Shown here piece by piece: positions 7,818 through 15,999 of a stretch of 17,409 nt of DNA. Each line of letters starts with the position of its first letter. Within the stretch, counting starts at the first letter, position 1. The stretch lies in NCBI GenBank assembly GCA_002400675.1, contig NVQY01000014.1, forward strand, positions 6,739 to 24,147, given 5' to 3'. This stretch comes from Paracoccaceae bacterium (GTDB taxonomy: Bacteria > Pseudomonadota > Alphaproteobacteria > Rhodobacterales > Rhodobacteraceae). Both the position numbers and the translations under genes were made by a program. The notes under the pieces are model-generated. The model had not been told where the DNA came from. It did not search any database and worked only from the letters and a program-made list of their open reading frames with translations.

Positions 7818-8642
7818 CTAAATCTCAAACGCCGCCTCAAGCGGGGCAATATCGCCCACCTCATCCGACACATGCGCCTTATAGGGTTTGCGACGCCCGC
7901 GATACAGGATGCCGGTGTTCATGCCGTCATCGGTCATGATGCGACGCGCCGCGCGGGCCGGGTCATCCGTGGCTTCGACCTGTGCGGTATGCACCGTGTT
8001 CTTCCATTCCTTTTCGTCGGGGCGAAAGGTCACGCAAGGCGACAGGATTTCGACAAACGAGAATCCGGGGTGATTGACCGCCTCGACCAGCGTCTTGGTG
8101 GTGGCCTTGATGTTGCCGGAAAACTCGCGTGCGACGAAATTCGCGCCAGACGCCAGCGCGATCACCAGCGGGTGAAACGCCCTTAGTCCGGTGCCACCCG
8201 GTGAAAGCGCGCTGTCCCAGTCCGACTCTGTGGTGGGCGACGGCTGGCCTTTGGTCATGCCGTAAACCCGGTTGTCCATCACCACATAGGTCATGTCCAC
8301 ATTGCGCCGGCAGGCGTGCAAAAAGTGGTTGCCGCCGATGGAAAACCCGTCGCCGTCCCCGCTCATCACCATCACCGTCAGATCGGGGCGTGACACCTTC
8401 AGCCCCGCCGCCAGCGCCAGCGACCGCCCATGCACCCCGTGAAAACCATAGCAGTTGGTGTAGGCCGGAATGCGCGACGAACAGCCGATGCCGGACACCA
8501 CGGCGATATCTTCGGGGCGGCGACCCAATTCGGCCAGCGCCTTGGTGATCGACATCAGCACATGGAAATCACCGCAACCGGGGCACCAGATCGGGTTGAT
8601 GTCGGACTTGTAATCTCCGGCTTTGAATTTGCGGGCGTTCAT
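7818..8642 (-). CDS. korB: 2-oxoacid:ferredoxin oxidoreductase, beta subunit (KorB)
   Basis: This 274-aa thiamine-diphosphate-binding beta subunit belongs to the 2-oxoacid:ferredoxin oxidoreductase family. Its Fe-S ligands are Cys20 and Cys23 (WCPGCGD), Cys54 (SGIGCSSR) and Cys203 (LSPCVTF), the expected four-cysteine set for one 4Fe-4S cluster. The cofactor motif is GDGDGFSIGGNH, with MDN following. Start: the ATG at 8642 overlaps the korA stop as ATGA, with GGAG upstream; a TTG at 8654 is in frame but lies inside korA and is less likely. In Thauera aromatica a two-subunit enzyme of this type oxidises 2-oxoglutarate and reduces the ferredoxin used by benzoyl-CoA reductase, and the position beside the bcr operon supports the same role. 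The 2-oxoacid substrate cannot be read from sequence; phenylglyoxylate is an alternative. Confidence 0.9.
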   Translation of the reverse strand: MNARKFKAGDYKSDINPIWCPGCGDFHVLMSITKALAELGRRPEDIAVVSGIGCSSRIPAYTNCYGFHGVHGRSLALAAGLKVSRPDLTVMVMSGDGDGFSIGGNHFLHACRRNVDMTYVVMDNRVYGMTKGQPSPTTESDWDSALSPGGTGLRAFHPLVIALASGANFVAREFSGNIKATTKTLVEAVNHPGFSFVEILSPCVTFRPDEKEWKNTVHTAQVEATDDPARAARRIMTDDGMNTGILYRGRRKPYKAHVSDEVGDIAPLEAAFEI

Positions 8643-10381
8643 AAGCTGCTCCAATCACGGATTTGGGTGGCAATTTCGTCCGGGCCGATCAGATACGGCC
8701 CCTCGCGGTTGAATTGTCGCGTGTCCGGCGGCAGGTCCATATGCGCGCGGATATGGCGATAGAACTGGCCAGAATGGGTTTGTTCGACCACCAGCACCCG
8801 GCTGGCACCCGCCAGGGCTTTGCCAAGCGCGGCCACCGGGAACGGTGAGATCTGGCGCAAGGACACCAGTTTCACGCCCCGTCCCTCGCGCGCCAGCATC
8901 CGCACCGCCTCGCGCGCGGGGCCGGTCATTGATCCCCATGTCAGGATCACCGTATTGCCGGTGCCCTCGACCGCGCCCCAGTGATCGCCAAAGGCGAACT
9001 GGTCAATCTTGTCGCGACGCTTGTCCATCTGTTCCTTCTGGTCCGACTTTTTGCTGGACGGGGTGCCGCGCACCGTGTGGGTCAGACCATCAGCCGTATA
9101 TTGCCCGCCCGTTGTGCCGGGAATGGCCATCGGCGATACGCCGTCAGCCGTCAGCGCGTAGCGGTCATAGCTCTGATCCGCCTGTCCCTGCCAGATTTTG
9201 CGCTGACCGATGAAGGCTACATTCGCGGGCCGTTCGATCAACACGCGCGCCTGTCCAAGCGATTGATCCGAAAGAACAACCACCGGCGTTTGCAGCGCCT
9301 CGGCCATATGCACCGCCCATTGGGTGGTGAACAGGCAATCGGCCACACTCAGCGGCGCGACAACCACATGCGGCGCGTCGCCGTGAAAGCCGTAGACGGC
9401 GATGTTCAGATCAGATTGCTCAGACTTGGTGGCGATTCCCGTCGATGGCCCGCAGCGCATCACATCGACCACCACAATCGGCACTTCGGCGGCGGCCGCC
9501 AACCCAAGGCTTTCCATCATCAGCGCCAGCCCGGGGCCAGAGGTGGCGGTAATCGACGCGCGCCCGCCGTAGGAGGCACCGATGATCATGTTGATCGACG
9601 ACAGTTCATCCTCGGCCTGCACCAGCGCGCCACCGATCGAGGCCAGCGCCGGGGCGAGGTATTCCAGCACCTCGGTCGCTGGCGTAATCGGATAGGCGGC
9701 GGCAAAGCGCACGCCGCCGCGCAGCGCGCCCAGACCAACCGCCTCATTGCCGGTGATCAGCCAGCGCTTATCGCTGCTTTCGGGCACCGGTTTCAGCGGA
9801 TAGGATTGCCCATAACCGGCGGCCTGCGCCATCCCGGCCTCTATGCATTTGCGCCCGGCTTCGACCACTGCTTCGCCCTTTTTCGCCAGCTTGGCGGTGA
9901 CCACCTGCATCAGGGATTCAATCGACAGGCCGATCAGCCCGGCCACCAACCCCACCGCGATCATGTTTTCGCGTCCGCCCGGAATGTCCTTGGCCCGCGC
10001 GTTCAATTCGCAGTTTTCAACCGAAGTGCCCGCGTCGGTGATGGCCCCCGGCACCGGCCCGGCATTGGGGTCGGCAATCACCAGCCCACCGGAGGCTACC
10101 GGCATATCGCCAATGAACCGGTCGGCGTTTTTCCAGTCTATCGCCACCAGAATGTCGAAATCCTTGGTCATGCATTCCGCCGGGGTGGTGGACAGCCGTA
10201 CCAGCGCCGCCGCCTCTCCGCCGCGAATTTGCGGGCCGACGGATCGCACGAGGACGCCGTACCAGCCGACCTTGCCGGCGGCCTCTTGCAGGATTGATCC
10301 GGCGGTTATCGCGCCGGCACCACCGGTGCCGACAATGGCGAAAGAGACGCTTTCCAGGGGGGCATTCAAAGGGGCCATCAT
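8639..10381 (-). CDS. korA: 2-oxoacid:ferredoxin oxidoreductase, fused gamma-alpha subunit (KorA)
   Basis: This 580-aa protein is a fusion of the gamma domain (residues 1 to about 190, with GTGGAGAITAG at 18-28) and the alpha domain (from about residue 210). Alpha-domain motifs are YPITPATEVLEYL (230-242), Glu257 in the AEDE segment, SGPG (281-284) and GPSTG (311-315) followed by TKSEQSDL. It has no ferredoxin-like cysteine motif, so the only cluster of the complex should be in KorB, as in the simple two-subunit enzymes. With KorB it would convert a 2-oxoacid plus CoA to acyl-CoA and CO2 while reducing ferredoxin. Two ATG codons (10381 and 10378) are possible starts and upstream Shine-Dalgarno support is weak (AGGA). 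It is the first gene of a two-gene operon read away from had, from a promoter that faces the had promoter. Confidence 0.9.
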   Translation of the reverse strand: MMAPLNAPLESVSFAIVGTGGAGAITAGSILQEAAGKVGWYGVLVRSVGPQIRGGEAAALVRLSTTPAECMTKDFDILVAIDWKNADRFIGDMPVASGGLVIADPNAGPVPGAITDAGTSVENCELNARAKDIPGGRENMIAVGLVAGLIGLSIESLMQVVTAKLAKKGEAVVEAGRKCIEAGMAQAAGYGQSYPLKPVPESSDKRWLITGNEAVGLGALRGGVRFAAAYPITPATEVLEYLAPALASIGGALVQAEDELSSINMIIGASYGGRASITATSGPGLALMMESLGLAAAAEVPIVVVDVMRCGPSTGIATKSEQSDLNIAVYGFHGDAPHVVVAPLSVADCLFTTQWAVHMAEALQTPVVVLSDQSLGQARVLIERPANVAFIGQRKIWQGQADQSYDRYALTADGVSPMAIPGTTGGQYTADGLTHTVRGTPSSKKSDQKEQMDKRRDKIDQFAFGDHWGAVEGTGNTVILTWGSMTGPAREAVRMLAREGRGVKLVSLRQISPFPVAALGKALAGASRVLVVEQTHSGQFYRHIRAHMDLPPDTRQFNREGPYLIGPDEIATQIRDWSSL

Positions 10382-10444
10382 AGTTCCGATCCGATCCTGT
10401 AGGGGTGATCCGAAGTCTTTCGCAGACTTGGCGGGAATTCCCCA

Positions 10445-10475
10445 TTGACGCTAAAGAAGTATTAGAGTACCTAAT
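10445..10475 (+). promoter_or_regulatory. Putative promoter of the had-oah-dch-bcr operon (TTGACG-17-TACCTAAT)
   Basis: TTGACG (10445-10450) is followed after 17 bp by TACCTA (10468-10473), extended as TACCTAAT to 10475. This differs from the pad and kor promoters (TACCGTAAT) by one missing G. Transcription would start near 10480, giving a leader of about 58 nt. The -10 region lies within the left half of a 26-bp imperfect palindrome (10460-10485). The hexamer is a poor sigma-70 -10 match, consistent with control by an activator, but no start site has been shown. Confidence 0.45.
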
Positions 10476-10485
10476 TACGGTAATA
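10460..10485. promoter_or_regulatory. 26-bp imperfect palindrome between kor and had, candidate operator
   Basis: The left half reads TATTA, two bases, GTA, two bases, T; the right half mirrors it, ending TAATA. Eighteen of the 26 positions are symmetric, with the axis between 10472 and 10473. It contains two smaller repeats: ATTAG-5 bp-CTAAT (10461-10475) and ATTAC-G-GTAAT (10474-10484). It covers the -10 elements of both opposing promoters, so a dimeric regulator bound here could control both operons. The regulator family is unknown and no regulator gene is in the window. Confidence 0.45.
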
Positions 10486-10505
10486 AGAATTTGCGGCGCT
10501 GTCAA
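10474..10505 (-). promoter_or_regulatory. Putative promoter of korAB (TTGACA-17-TACCGTAAT)
   Basis: On the minus strand a consensus TTGACA (10505-10500) is followed after 17 bp by TACCGT (10482-10477), extended as TACCGTAAT to 10474. The 9-mer is identical to that at the pad promoter (1495-1503). Transcription would start near 10470, leaving a leader of about 89 nt before korA. Its -10 element is 3 bp from the had -10 element on the opposite strand, so two polymerases could not occupy both promoters at once. Confidence 0.5.
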
Positions 10506-10537
10506 CAACCCAAACGCCGATCAGACCGGAGGATAAA

Positions 10538-11641
10538 ATGGCCCGACGCTGGAGGATGGTTTCAGGGGATACCCCGATGAAGCTGGAACAGTTCGACCCC
10601 GCAACGCCGGGGACCGGCGAGGTGGTTGTGGAAATCGCCGGATGTGGCGTCTGCCACACCGACCTTGGCTATTACTATGACGGGGTGCGCACCAATCAGG
10701 CGTTGCCGCTGACGCTGGGCCACGAAATCAGCGGCACGGTGGTTCAGGCGGGCGACGGCGCGCAGGATTGGCTGGGACAGACGGTCATTATTCCCGCCGT
10801 GATGCCCTGCGGAGAATGTGACGCCTGCAAACGCGGCAAGGGGACTATCTGTCGGGCGCAAAAGATGCCGGGCAATGATATCGAGGGCGGGTTTGCCTCG
10901 CACATCACGGTGCCCGCGCGCGGGCTTTGTCCGGTGGATATGGACCGGTTGCGCGCCGTCGGGCTGGAACTGGCCGATGTGTCGGTCGTCGCGGATGCGC
11001 TGACCACGCCTTATCAGGCGGCGGTGCAGGCCGGGGTTGGTCCCGGTGATCTGGTTGTTGTGAATGGCGTCGGCGGCGTTGGCGGATACGCGGTGCAGGT
11101 GGCCGCCGCGATGGGGGCGTTGGTGGTCGCCATTGATGTGGTGCCGGAAAAGCTGGCCGCGCTGGATGGCTATGGTGCTGCGCTGACGCTGAATGCGCGG
11201 GACTTTGACGGGCGCGCGCTCAAGAAAGAAATCATCGGTTTTGCCAAGGCCAATGGCCTGCGCACGCGCGAATGGATCATCATGGAATGCTCCGGCACAG
11301 CCGCCGGGCAAACCACCGCCTTTGGCCTGCTGAACCACGGGGCCACCATGTGCGTGGTCGGCTTCACCATGGACAAGGTCGAAGTGCGCCTGAGCAACCT
11401 CATGGCCTTTCACGCCCGCCTTTTGGGCAACTGGGGCTGCCCGCCAGAACTCTATCCCGGCGCGCTTGATCTGGTGCTTAGCGGCAAGGTCAAACTGGCA
11501 CCGTTTGTCGAACAACGCGCCCTTGATGACATCAACGACGTTTTCCGCGCGGTGCACGACGGCAAGTTCGTGCGCCGCGCCATCCTGACACCCAACGAAC
11601 CGCGCCCCACAGAAATTCCCCCAGCAGGAGAGACCGCATGA
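10538..11641 (+). CDS. had: 6-hydroxycyclohex-1-ene-1-carbonyl-CoA dehydrogenase
   Basis: This 367-aa zinc-dependent medium-chain alcohol dehydrogenase has catalytic-zinc motifs CGVCHTD (Cys39) and GHE (His62, Glu63). Its structural-zinc cysteines are 91, 94, 97 and 105 ([15 protein letters not shown]). The Rossmann motif [10 protein letters not shown] is followed by an acidic strand end (VVAIDV), which suggests NAD. It oxidises the 6-hydroxy product of Dch to 6-oxocyclohex-1-ene-1-carbonyl-CoA. The ATG at 10538 has an excellent Shine-Dalgarno GGAGG (10528-10532) 5 bp upstream. It leads the operon, and its stop overlaps the oah start by 4 bp. The general dehydrogenase family is certain; the specific substrate follows from the oah-dch-bcr neighbours. 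Confidence 0.92.
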   Translation: MARRWRMVSGDTPMKLEQFDPATPGTGEVVVEIAGCGVCHTDLGYYYDGVRTNQALPLTLGHEISGTVVQAGDGAQDWLGQTVIIPAVMPCGECDACKRGKGTICRAQKMPGNDIEGGFASHITVPARGLCPVDMDRLRAVGLELADVSVVADALTTPYQAAVQAGVGPGDLVVVNGVGGVGGYAVQVAAAMGALVVAIDVVPEKLAALDGYGAALTLNARDFDGRALKKEIIGFAKANGLRTREWIIMECSGTAAGQTTAFGLLNHGATMCVVGFTMDKVEVRLSNLMAFHARLLGNWGCPPELYPGALDLVLSGKVKLAPFVEQRALDDINDVFRAVHDGKFVRRAILTPNEPRPTEIPPAGETA

Positions 11642-12759
11642 AAGACGCCAATTTCGAATTTGTATCGCATGATCTGGTATCCGACGAGACCCGCGAAGGC
11701 ATCACCGGTGGGGTGATTTATGAAAAGCGCCCGGCAAAACTGGCCGATGGCTCGGTCGTGGAGGGACTTTTTAACGTCTGGATAACGCTGAACAATCCGA
11801 CGCAGTACAATTCCTACACCACGGATATGGTGAAATCGGTGATCCTGGCCTTCCGCGCCGCGTCCAATGCGCGCGACGTCAATGCGGTGGTGTTCACGGC
11901 TGCTGGCGACAAGGCATTCTGCACCGGGGGCAACACCAAGGAATACGCCGAATACTACGCCGGACGCCCGCAAGAATACCGCCAGTACATGCGGCTGTTC
12001 AACGACATGGTGTCGGCCATCTTAGGCTGCGACAAGCCGGTTATCTGCCGGGTCAACGGTATGCGCATCGGCGGCGGGCAGGAAATCGGCATGGCCTGCG
12101 ATTTCTCGGTGGCGCAGGATATGGCGCGGTTCGGGCAGGCGGGGCCGAAACACGGCAGCGCGGCGATAGGTGGCTCGACCGACTTTCTGCCGGTGATGAT
12201 CGGCTGTGAACAGGCGATGAACTCGGGCATCCTGTGCGAAAGCTACACAGCGCAAAAAGCGCTGCGGCTGGGCATGTTGACCGACATCGTACCGGGGCTG
12301 AAAGTGGACGGCGAATACATCGCCAACCCGCTGGTGATCACCGAGATGAAGACCGACTACATGGGCCGTATCATCCATGGAGAGCTTAAGACCGGCGACG
12401 ACCTGGCCGCCGGCAAGGCGCTGATGAAAACCGGGGTGATGGACCTGAGCGCCCTTGACGCCAAGGTTGAAGAGCTATGCACCAAGTTGTTGCTGACCTT
12501 CCCCGATTGCACCACCAAATCGGTCGAAGAACTGCGCAAACCCAAGCTGAACGCGTGGAACGCCAACAAGGAGAATTCCCGCGCTTGGTTGTCTCTGAAC
12601 ATGATGACCGAGGCCAAGACCGGTTTCCGCGCCTTCAACGAAGGCGACCGCGAAAACGGCCGCGAGGTGGATTTTGCCACCATGCGCCGCGAATTGGCGA
12701 CAGGCGCGCAATGGACCGATGATTACATCGACAGCCTGATGCCGGGAGCGCGCAAGTGA
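11638..12759 (+). CDS. oah: 6-oxocyclohex-1-ene-1-carbonyl-CoA hydrolase (ring-opening)
   Basis: This 373-aa crotonase-superfamily protein is considerably longer than ordinary enoyl-CoA hydratases (about 260 aa), as expected for Oah. The crotonase core shows [14 protein letters not shown] (Cys95 onwards) and [14 protein letters not shown] (from residue 142), the two segments that shape the oxyanion hole and active site. The enzyme adds water twice to 6-oxocyclohex-1-ene-1-carbonyl-CoA and cleaves the ring, giving 3-hydroxypimelyl-CoA. The ATG at 11638 overlaps the had stop (ATGA), with AGGAG just upstream. Its stop overlaps the dch GTG start by 4 bp. Length, motifs and gene order all agree. 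Confidence 0.93.
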   Translation: MKDANFEFVSHDLVSDETREGITGGVIYEKRPAKLADGSVVEGLFNVWITLNNPTQYNSYTTDMVKSVILAFRAASNARDVNAVVFTAAGDKAFCTGGNTKEYAEYYAGRPQEYRQYMRLFNDMVSAILGCDKPVICRVNGMRIGGGQEIGMACDFSVAQDMARFGQAGPKHGSAAIGGSTDFLPVMIGCEQAMNSGILCESYTAQKALRLGMLTDIVPGLKVDGEYIANPLVITEMKTDYMGRIIHGELKTGDDLAAGKALMKTGVMDLSALDAKVEELCTKLLLTFPDCTTKSVEELRKPKLNAWNANKENSRAWLSLNMMTEAKTGFRAFNEGDRENGREVDFATMRRELATGAQWTDDYIDSLMPGARK

Positions 12760-13523
12760 CTGATTGCCTTGGCATAAGTCTGGACCGGGACGGAGCCTTG
12801 CTGCGGCTTAGCCTCAACCGGCCCAAGGCCAATATCGTTGATGCCGAGATGATTGCGGCGCTGGACACCGCGTTGGGCGATCTCGTTGATCTGCGTGATC
12901 TCAAGGCGGTGTTGCTCAGTGCCGAAGGCCCGCATTTCAGCTTTGGTGCCTCCGTCGAAGAACATTTGCCACAAAGTTGTGCCGCGATGCTAAAGGCGCT
13001 GCACGCATTGGTGCGCCGGATGCTGACCTATCCGGTGCCGGTGCTGGTGGCCATCCAAGGCCAGTGCCTGGGCGGTGGGTTAGAGGTGGCGATGGCCGGG
13101 CATCACCTGTTTGCCCGCGCCGATGCCAACCTTGGTCAGCCGGAAATGATGCTGGGGGTGTTTGCCCCCGCCGCCTCAGTCCTGATGCCCGAACGGGTGG
13201 GACAGGCCCGCGCCGAAGACCTGTTGTATTCGGGCCGCTCGGTCAGTGGTCGTGATGCCCTTGCCATGGGTCTGGTTGACGACGTGGCCGACGATCCGGT
13301 CGCGGCGGCGCTAACCTATTTTGACACCCATCTCGCCGGCAAAAGCGCCAGTTCCCTGCGCATGGCCGTCCGCGCCGCCCGCGCCGGGTTCACCGCAAAA
13401 ATCATCGCCCGCCTTGACGAGGTCGAGGCGCTTTACCTCAACGAATTGATGTCCACCCGTGACGCGAAAGAGGGCCTGAACGCCTTTATCGCCAAACGCC
13501 CAGCCAAATGGGAGAACGCATGA
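12756..13523 (+). CDS. dch: Cyclohexa-1,5-diene-1-carbonyl-CoA hydratase
   Basis: This 255-aa enoyl-CoA hydratase-family protein has oxyanion-hole segments FSFGAS (residues 61-66) and GQCLGGGLEVAMAG (102-115). It starts with GTG at 12756, overlapping the oah stop as GTGA; GGGAG lies upstream within oah, and no ATG fits better. It hydrates the cyclic diene made by benzoyl-CoA reductase to 6-hydroxycyclohex-1-ene-1-carbonyl-CoA, the substrate of Had. In the position usual for a crotonase catalytic glutamate there is a GQPEMMLG segment. The assignment among crotonases rests on its place between oah and bcrC; the sequence alone would only say enoyl-CoA hydratase. Confidence 0.9.
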   Translation: MTDCLGISLDRDGALLRLSLNRPKANIVDAEMIAALDTALGDLVDLRDLKAVLLSAEGPHFSFGASVEEHLPQSCAAMLKALHALVRRMLTYPVPVLVAIQGQCLGGGLEVAMAGHHLFARADANLGQPEMMLGVFAPAASVLMPERVGQARAEDLLYSGRSVSGRDALAMGLVDDVADDPVAAALTYFDTHLAGKSASSLRMAVRAARAGFTAKIIARLDEVEALYLNELMSTRDAKEGLNAFIAKRPAKWENA

Positions 13524-14695
13524 CCAGTCCAACAACTGCCGAATTAGTTGCGCTTGCGCAGGATCTTTACGAGGATCTGAGTTTCACCAGCGCCCGCGAA
13601 TGGAAAAAGGCCGATCCGACCCGCAAGGTGATCGGCTATCTGCCGGTCTATGTCCCGCGCGAGCTGATTCACGCCGCTGGCATGTTGCCCCTGGGCATCC
13701 TTGGCGGGGGCGATAACCTTGAGGTGATCCACGGCGACGCCTATTATCAAAGCTACATTTGCCGCATCCCGCGCTCGACCATAGAACTGGGCGTGTCCGG
13801 GCGGCTGGATTTTGTCGATGGCATGTTGTTTCCGTCGATTTGCGACGTGATCCGCAACCTGTCCGGCATGTGGAAGATGCTGTTCCCGGAAACCTATTCC
13901 AAGTATTTCGACGTGCCGCAGACCTATAAGGACGAGATTGGCGGCACCTTCTACATCAACGAAATGCGCGAATTCTTAAGCGATCTGGAAAAGATCGCCG
14001 GGCGCAAAATCACCGACGAACAGATCAACGCGTCGATCGCAGTCTACAATCAAAACCGCCGCTTGGTGAACGAGTTGTACGAGTTGCGCGCGGCGATGCC
14101 ATGGCAGGCCCCGGCCTCTGAGGCGTATCTGATCATCCGCGCCGGGTTGGTGTTGCCGGTCGAAGAACACAGCGAAATGCTGCGCCAGTATATCGACGCC
14201 GCCAAGGCCGAAAAACGACCCATTAAGGACAATTCCAAGGTGGTGGTGACGGGGATGTTCTGTGAACAGCCGCCCCTTAACCTGATCAAATCACTGGAAC
14301 TTTCGGGTTGCTATGTGGTGGATGACGATTTCATGCTGGTGTCACGCTGGCTAATTGGCGATGTGCCAACGACGGGCGATCCGGTCTATCACTTGTCGCA
14401 AGCCTTCCTGCATCACTCGATGTCCACGGCCGCCAAATATGAGCCGGATCAGGCCGAAAAGGGTCAGTTTCTGGTGCGTGCAGTGCGCAAGACCGGGGCC
14501 GAAGGGGTGATATTCGCCTCGACCAGTTTCTGCGATCCGGCGCTGTTGGACCGGCCCATGTTGCAGAACGTTCTCAAGGCCGCCGACATCCCGTTCATCG
14601 CCTTCAAATACGCCGAAAACTCTGGCCAGATGCAGCCCATCCGCGAACAGGCCGGAACCTTCGTTGATTCAATCAAATTATGGAGCGCCGCATGA
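13520..14695 (+). CDS. bcrC: Benzoyl-CoA reductase subunit C (class I, Thauera type)
   Basis: This 391-aa protein belongs to the 2-hydroxyacyl-CoA dehydratase D-component (HgdB-like) family and is one of the two substrate-binding subunits of ATP-dependent benzoyl-CoA reductase. Cysteines that could hold the catalytic 4Fe-4S cluster are Cys81 (SYICRIP), Cys108 (PSICDVI), Cys248 (GMFCEQPP) and Cys338 (STSFCDPA). The ATG at 13520 overlaps the dch stop, with GGGAG 5 bp upstream; an in-frame ATG at 13508 is inside dch and less likely. It is followed by bcrB with another 4-bp overlap. With BcrB it forms the dearomatising module that receives low-potential electrons from BcrAD. Confidence 0.93.
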   Translation: MTSPTTAELVALAQDLYEDLSFTSAREWKKADPTRKVIGYLPVYVPRELIHAAGMLPLGILGGGDNLEVIHGDAYYQSYICRIPRSTIELGVSGRLDFVDGMLFPSICDVIRNLSGMWKMLFPETYSKYFDVPQTYKDEIGGTFYINEMREFLSDLEKIAGRKITDEQINASIAVYNQNRRLVNELYELRAAMPWQAPASEAYLIIRAGLVLPVEEHSEMLRQYIDAAKAEKRPIKDNSKVVVTGMFCEQPPLNLIKSLELSGCYVVDDDFMLVSRWLIGDVPTTGDPVYHLSQAFLHHSMSTAAKYEPDQAEKGQFLVRAVRKTGAEGVIFASTSFCDPALLDRPMLQNVLKAADIPFIAFKYAENSGQMQPIREQAGTFVDSIKLWSAA

Positions 14696-15999
14696 GACCT
14701 TCCGTTCTGAAAGCCCAGCCCGCAGACGTCCTCAAGGACGCCTCGATGATCAAGCAAAAGGAAATGATGGCGAACCATTACAATCGCCTGACCGACGCCA
14801 AGGAGAACGGGCACAAGGTGGCTTCGACCTTTGTTCCGGGCAACCTCAATGAACTGATCATGTGTTTCGATCTGGTCAACAACCTGCCCGAAGTGAACGC
14901 CATTCAGTCCGGTCTGCGCAAACAATCCGGTGCCTATATCATGGAGGCCGAACGCGCCGGGCATTCCGAAGATGTCTGTACCTACGTCAAGTCCGACATC
15001 GGCATGATGATGAAGGGCAACATCGGTCCCAACGGCAAAAAGCTGCCGGACCCGGACGTTCTGCTGCTGTCTTACACCGGCTGTTTCACCTTCCTGAAAT
15101 GGTTCGAACTGCTGCGTGAGCAGTATAAATGCCCGACCATTTTCCTTCAAACGCCCTATATGGCCGACGGCAAGGTGACGCCGAACATGGTGCAATATAT
15201 GGTCAAGCAGTTGAAAGAAGACGTTATTCCAACGCTTGAAAAAGTGTCTGGCGTCAAATTCGACATTGACCGTCTGCGCGAATATCTGGCCAAGTCGGCC
15301 AAGGCCGAGGACGATCTGGTCTACATCCTGCAAAGCGGCAAGAACAAGCCGTCGCCGATTGATGCCTATTTCGGCGGCATCTACTACATCGGCCCGATTT
15401 TTGGCGCGTTCCGGGGTACCGATGACGCCATCGACTATTACCGCTTCCTGCGCGAAGAGGTCGATCAGCGCATCGCTAAGGGGCTGGGACCGGTCACGCC
15501 GGACGGGCCGATGGGCGACGAAAAATTCCGCCTCGTGGTCGAAGGCCCGCCCAATTACACCAGCTTCCGCCAGTTTTGGAAGATGTTCTATGACGAAGGC
15601 GCGGTGGTGGTTGCGTCCAGCTATACCAAGGTTGGCGGCACCTATGATTACGGCTTCCGGCACGACCCGGACCGGCCCTTGGAAACCCTCGCGGAATATT
15701 GCCTTGGGGTCTACACCAACCGATCCCTGCCCATGCGCATCGACATGCTGTGCGATTACATCAACGAATACGAGGCGGACGGGCTGCTGATCAATTCGAT
15801 CAAATCGTGCAATTCGTTCTCTGCCGGGCAGTTGCTGATCATGCGCGAGGTGGAAAAACGCACCGGCAAACCGGCGGCGTTCATCGAAACCGATCTGGTT
15901 GATCCGCGCTATTTTTCGGGTGCCAACGTCAAGAACCGGTTGGAAAGTTACTTCCAGATGGTCGAACAGAAACGCAGCGGACGGGGGGCGGCAGCATGA
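14692..15999 (+). CDS. bcrB: Benzoyl-CoA reductase subunit B (class I, Thauera type)
   Basis: This 435-aa second HgdB-like subunit of benzoyl-CoA reductase pairs with BcrC at the active site. Candidate cluster ligands include Cys131 (SYTGCFTF), Cys147 (YKCPTIF) and Cys373 (KSCNSFSAG). The C-terminal segment with [14 protein letters not shown] is typical of this subunit family. The ATG at 14692 overlaps the bcrC stop, preceded by GGAG; the in-frame ATG at 14680 lies inside bcrC and is not preferred. Its stop overlaps the bcrA start by 4 bp. No truncation or missing region is seen. Confidence 0.93.
   Translation: MRPSVLKAQPADVLKDASMIKQKEMMANHYNRLTDAKENGHKVASTFVPGNLNELIMCFDLVNNLPEVNAIQSGLRKQSGAYIMEAERAGHSEDVCTYVKSDIGMMMKGNIGPNGKKLPDPDVLLLSYTGCFTFLKWFELLREQYKCPTIFLQTPYMADGKVTPNMVQYMVKQLKEDVIPTLEKVSGVKFDIDRLREYLAKSAKAEDDLVYILQSGKNKPSPIDAYFGGIYYIGPIFGAFRGTDDAIDYYRFLREEVDQRIAKGLGPVTPDGPMGDEKFRLVVEGPPNYTSFRQFWKMFYDEGAVVVASSYTKVGGTYDYGFRHDPDRPLETLAEYCLGVYTNRSLPMRIDMLCDYINEYEADGLLINSIKSCNSFSAGQLLIMREVEKRTGKPAAFIETDLVDPRYFSGANVKNRLESYFQMVEQKRSGRGAAA

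Noticed and set aside
7551..8186. Several short frames on both strands around 7551-8186
   Set aside because: They are translations of the inverted repeat and of the antisense of korB, with no independent start signals.
8981..10297. A 438-codon plus-strand frame opposite korA
   Set aside because: KorA on the minus strand has full gamma and alpha domain motifs; the opposite frame is His/Arg/Gln-rich without motifs.
10485..10505. An FNR-type site near TTGCGGCGCTGTCAA
   Set aside because: The half-sites do not match TTGAT-4-ATCAA and the spacing is off by one; the TGTCAA end is better explained as the kor -35 box.
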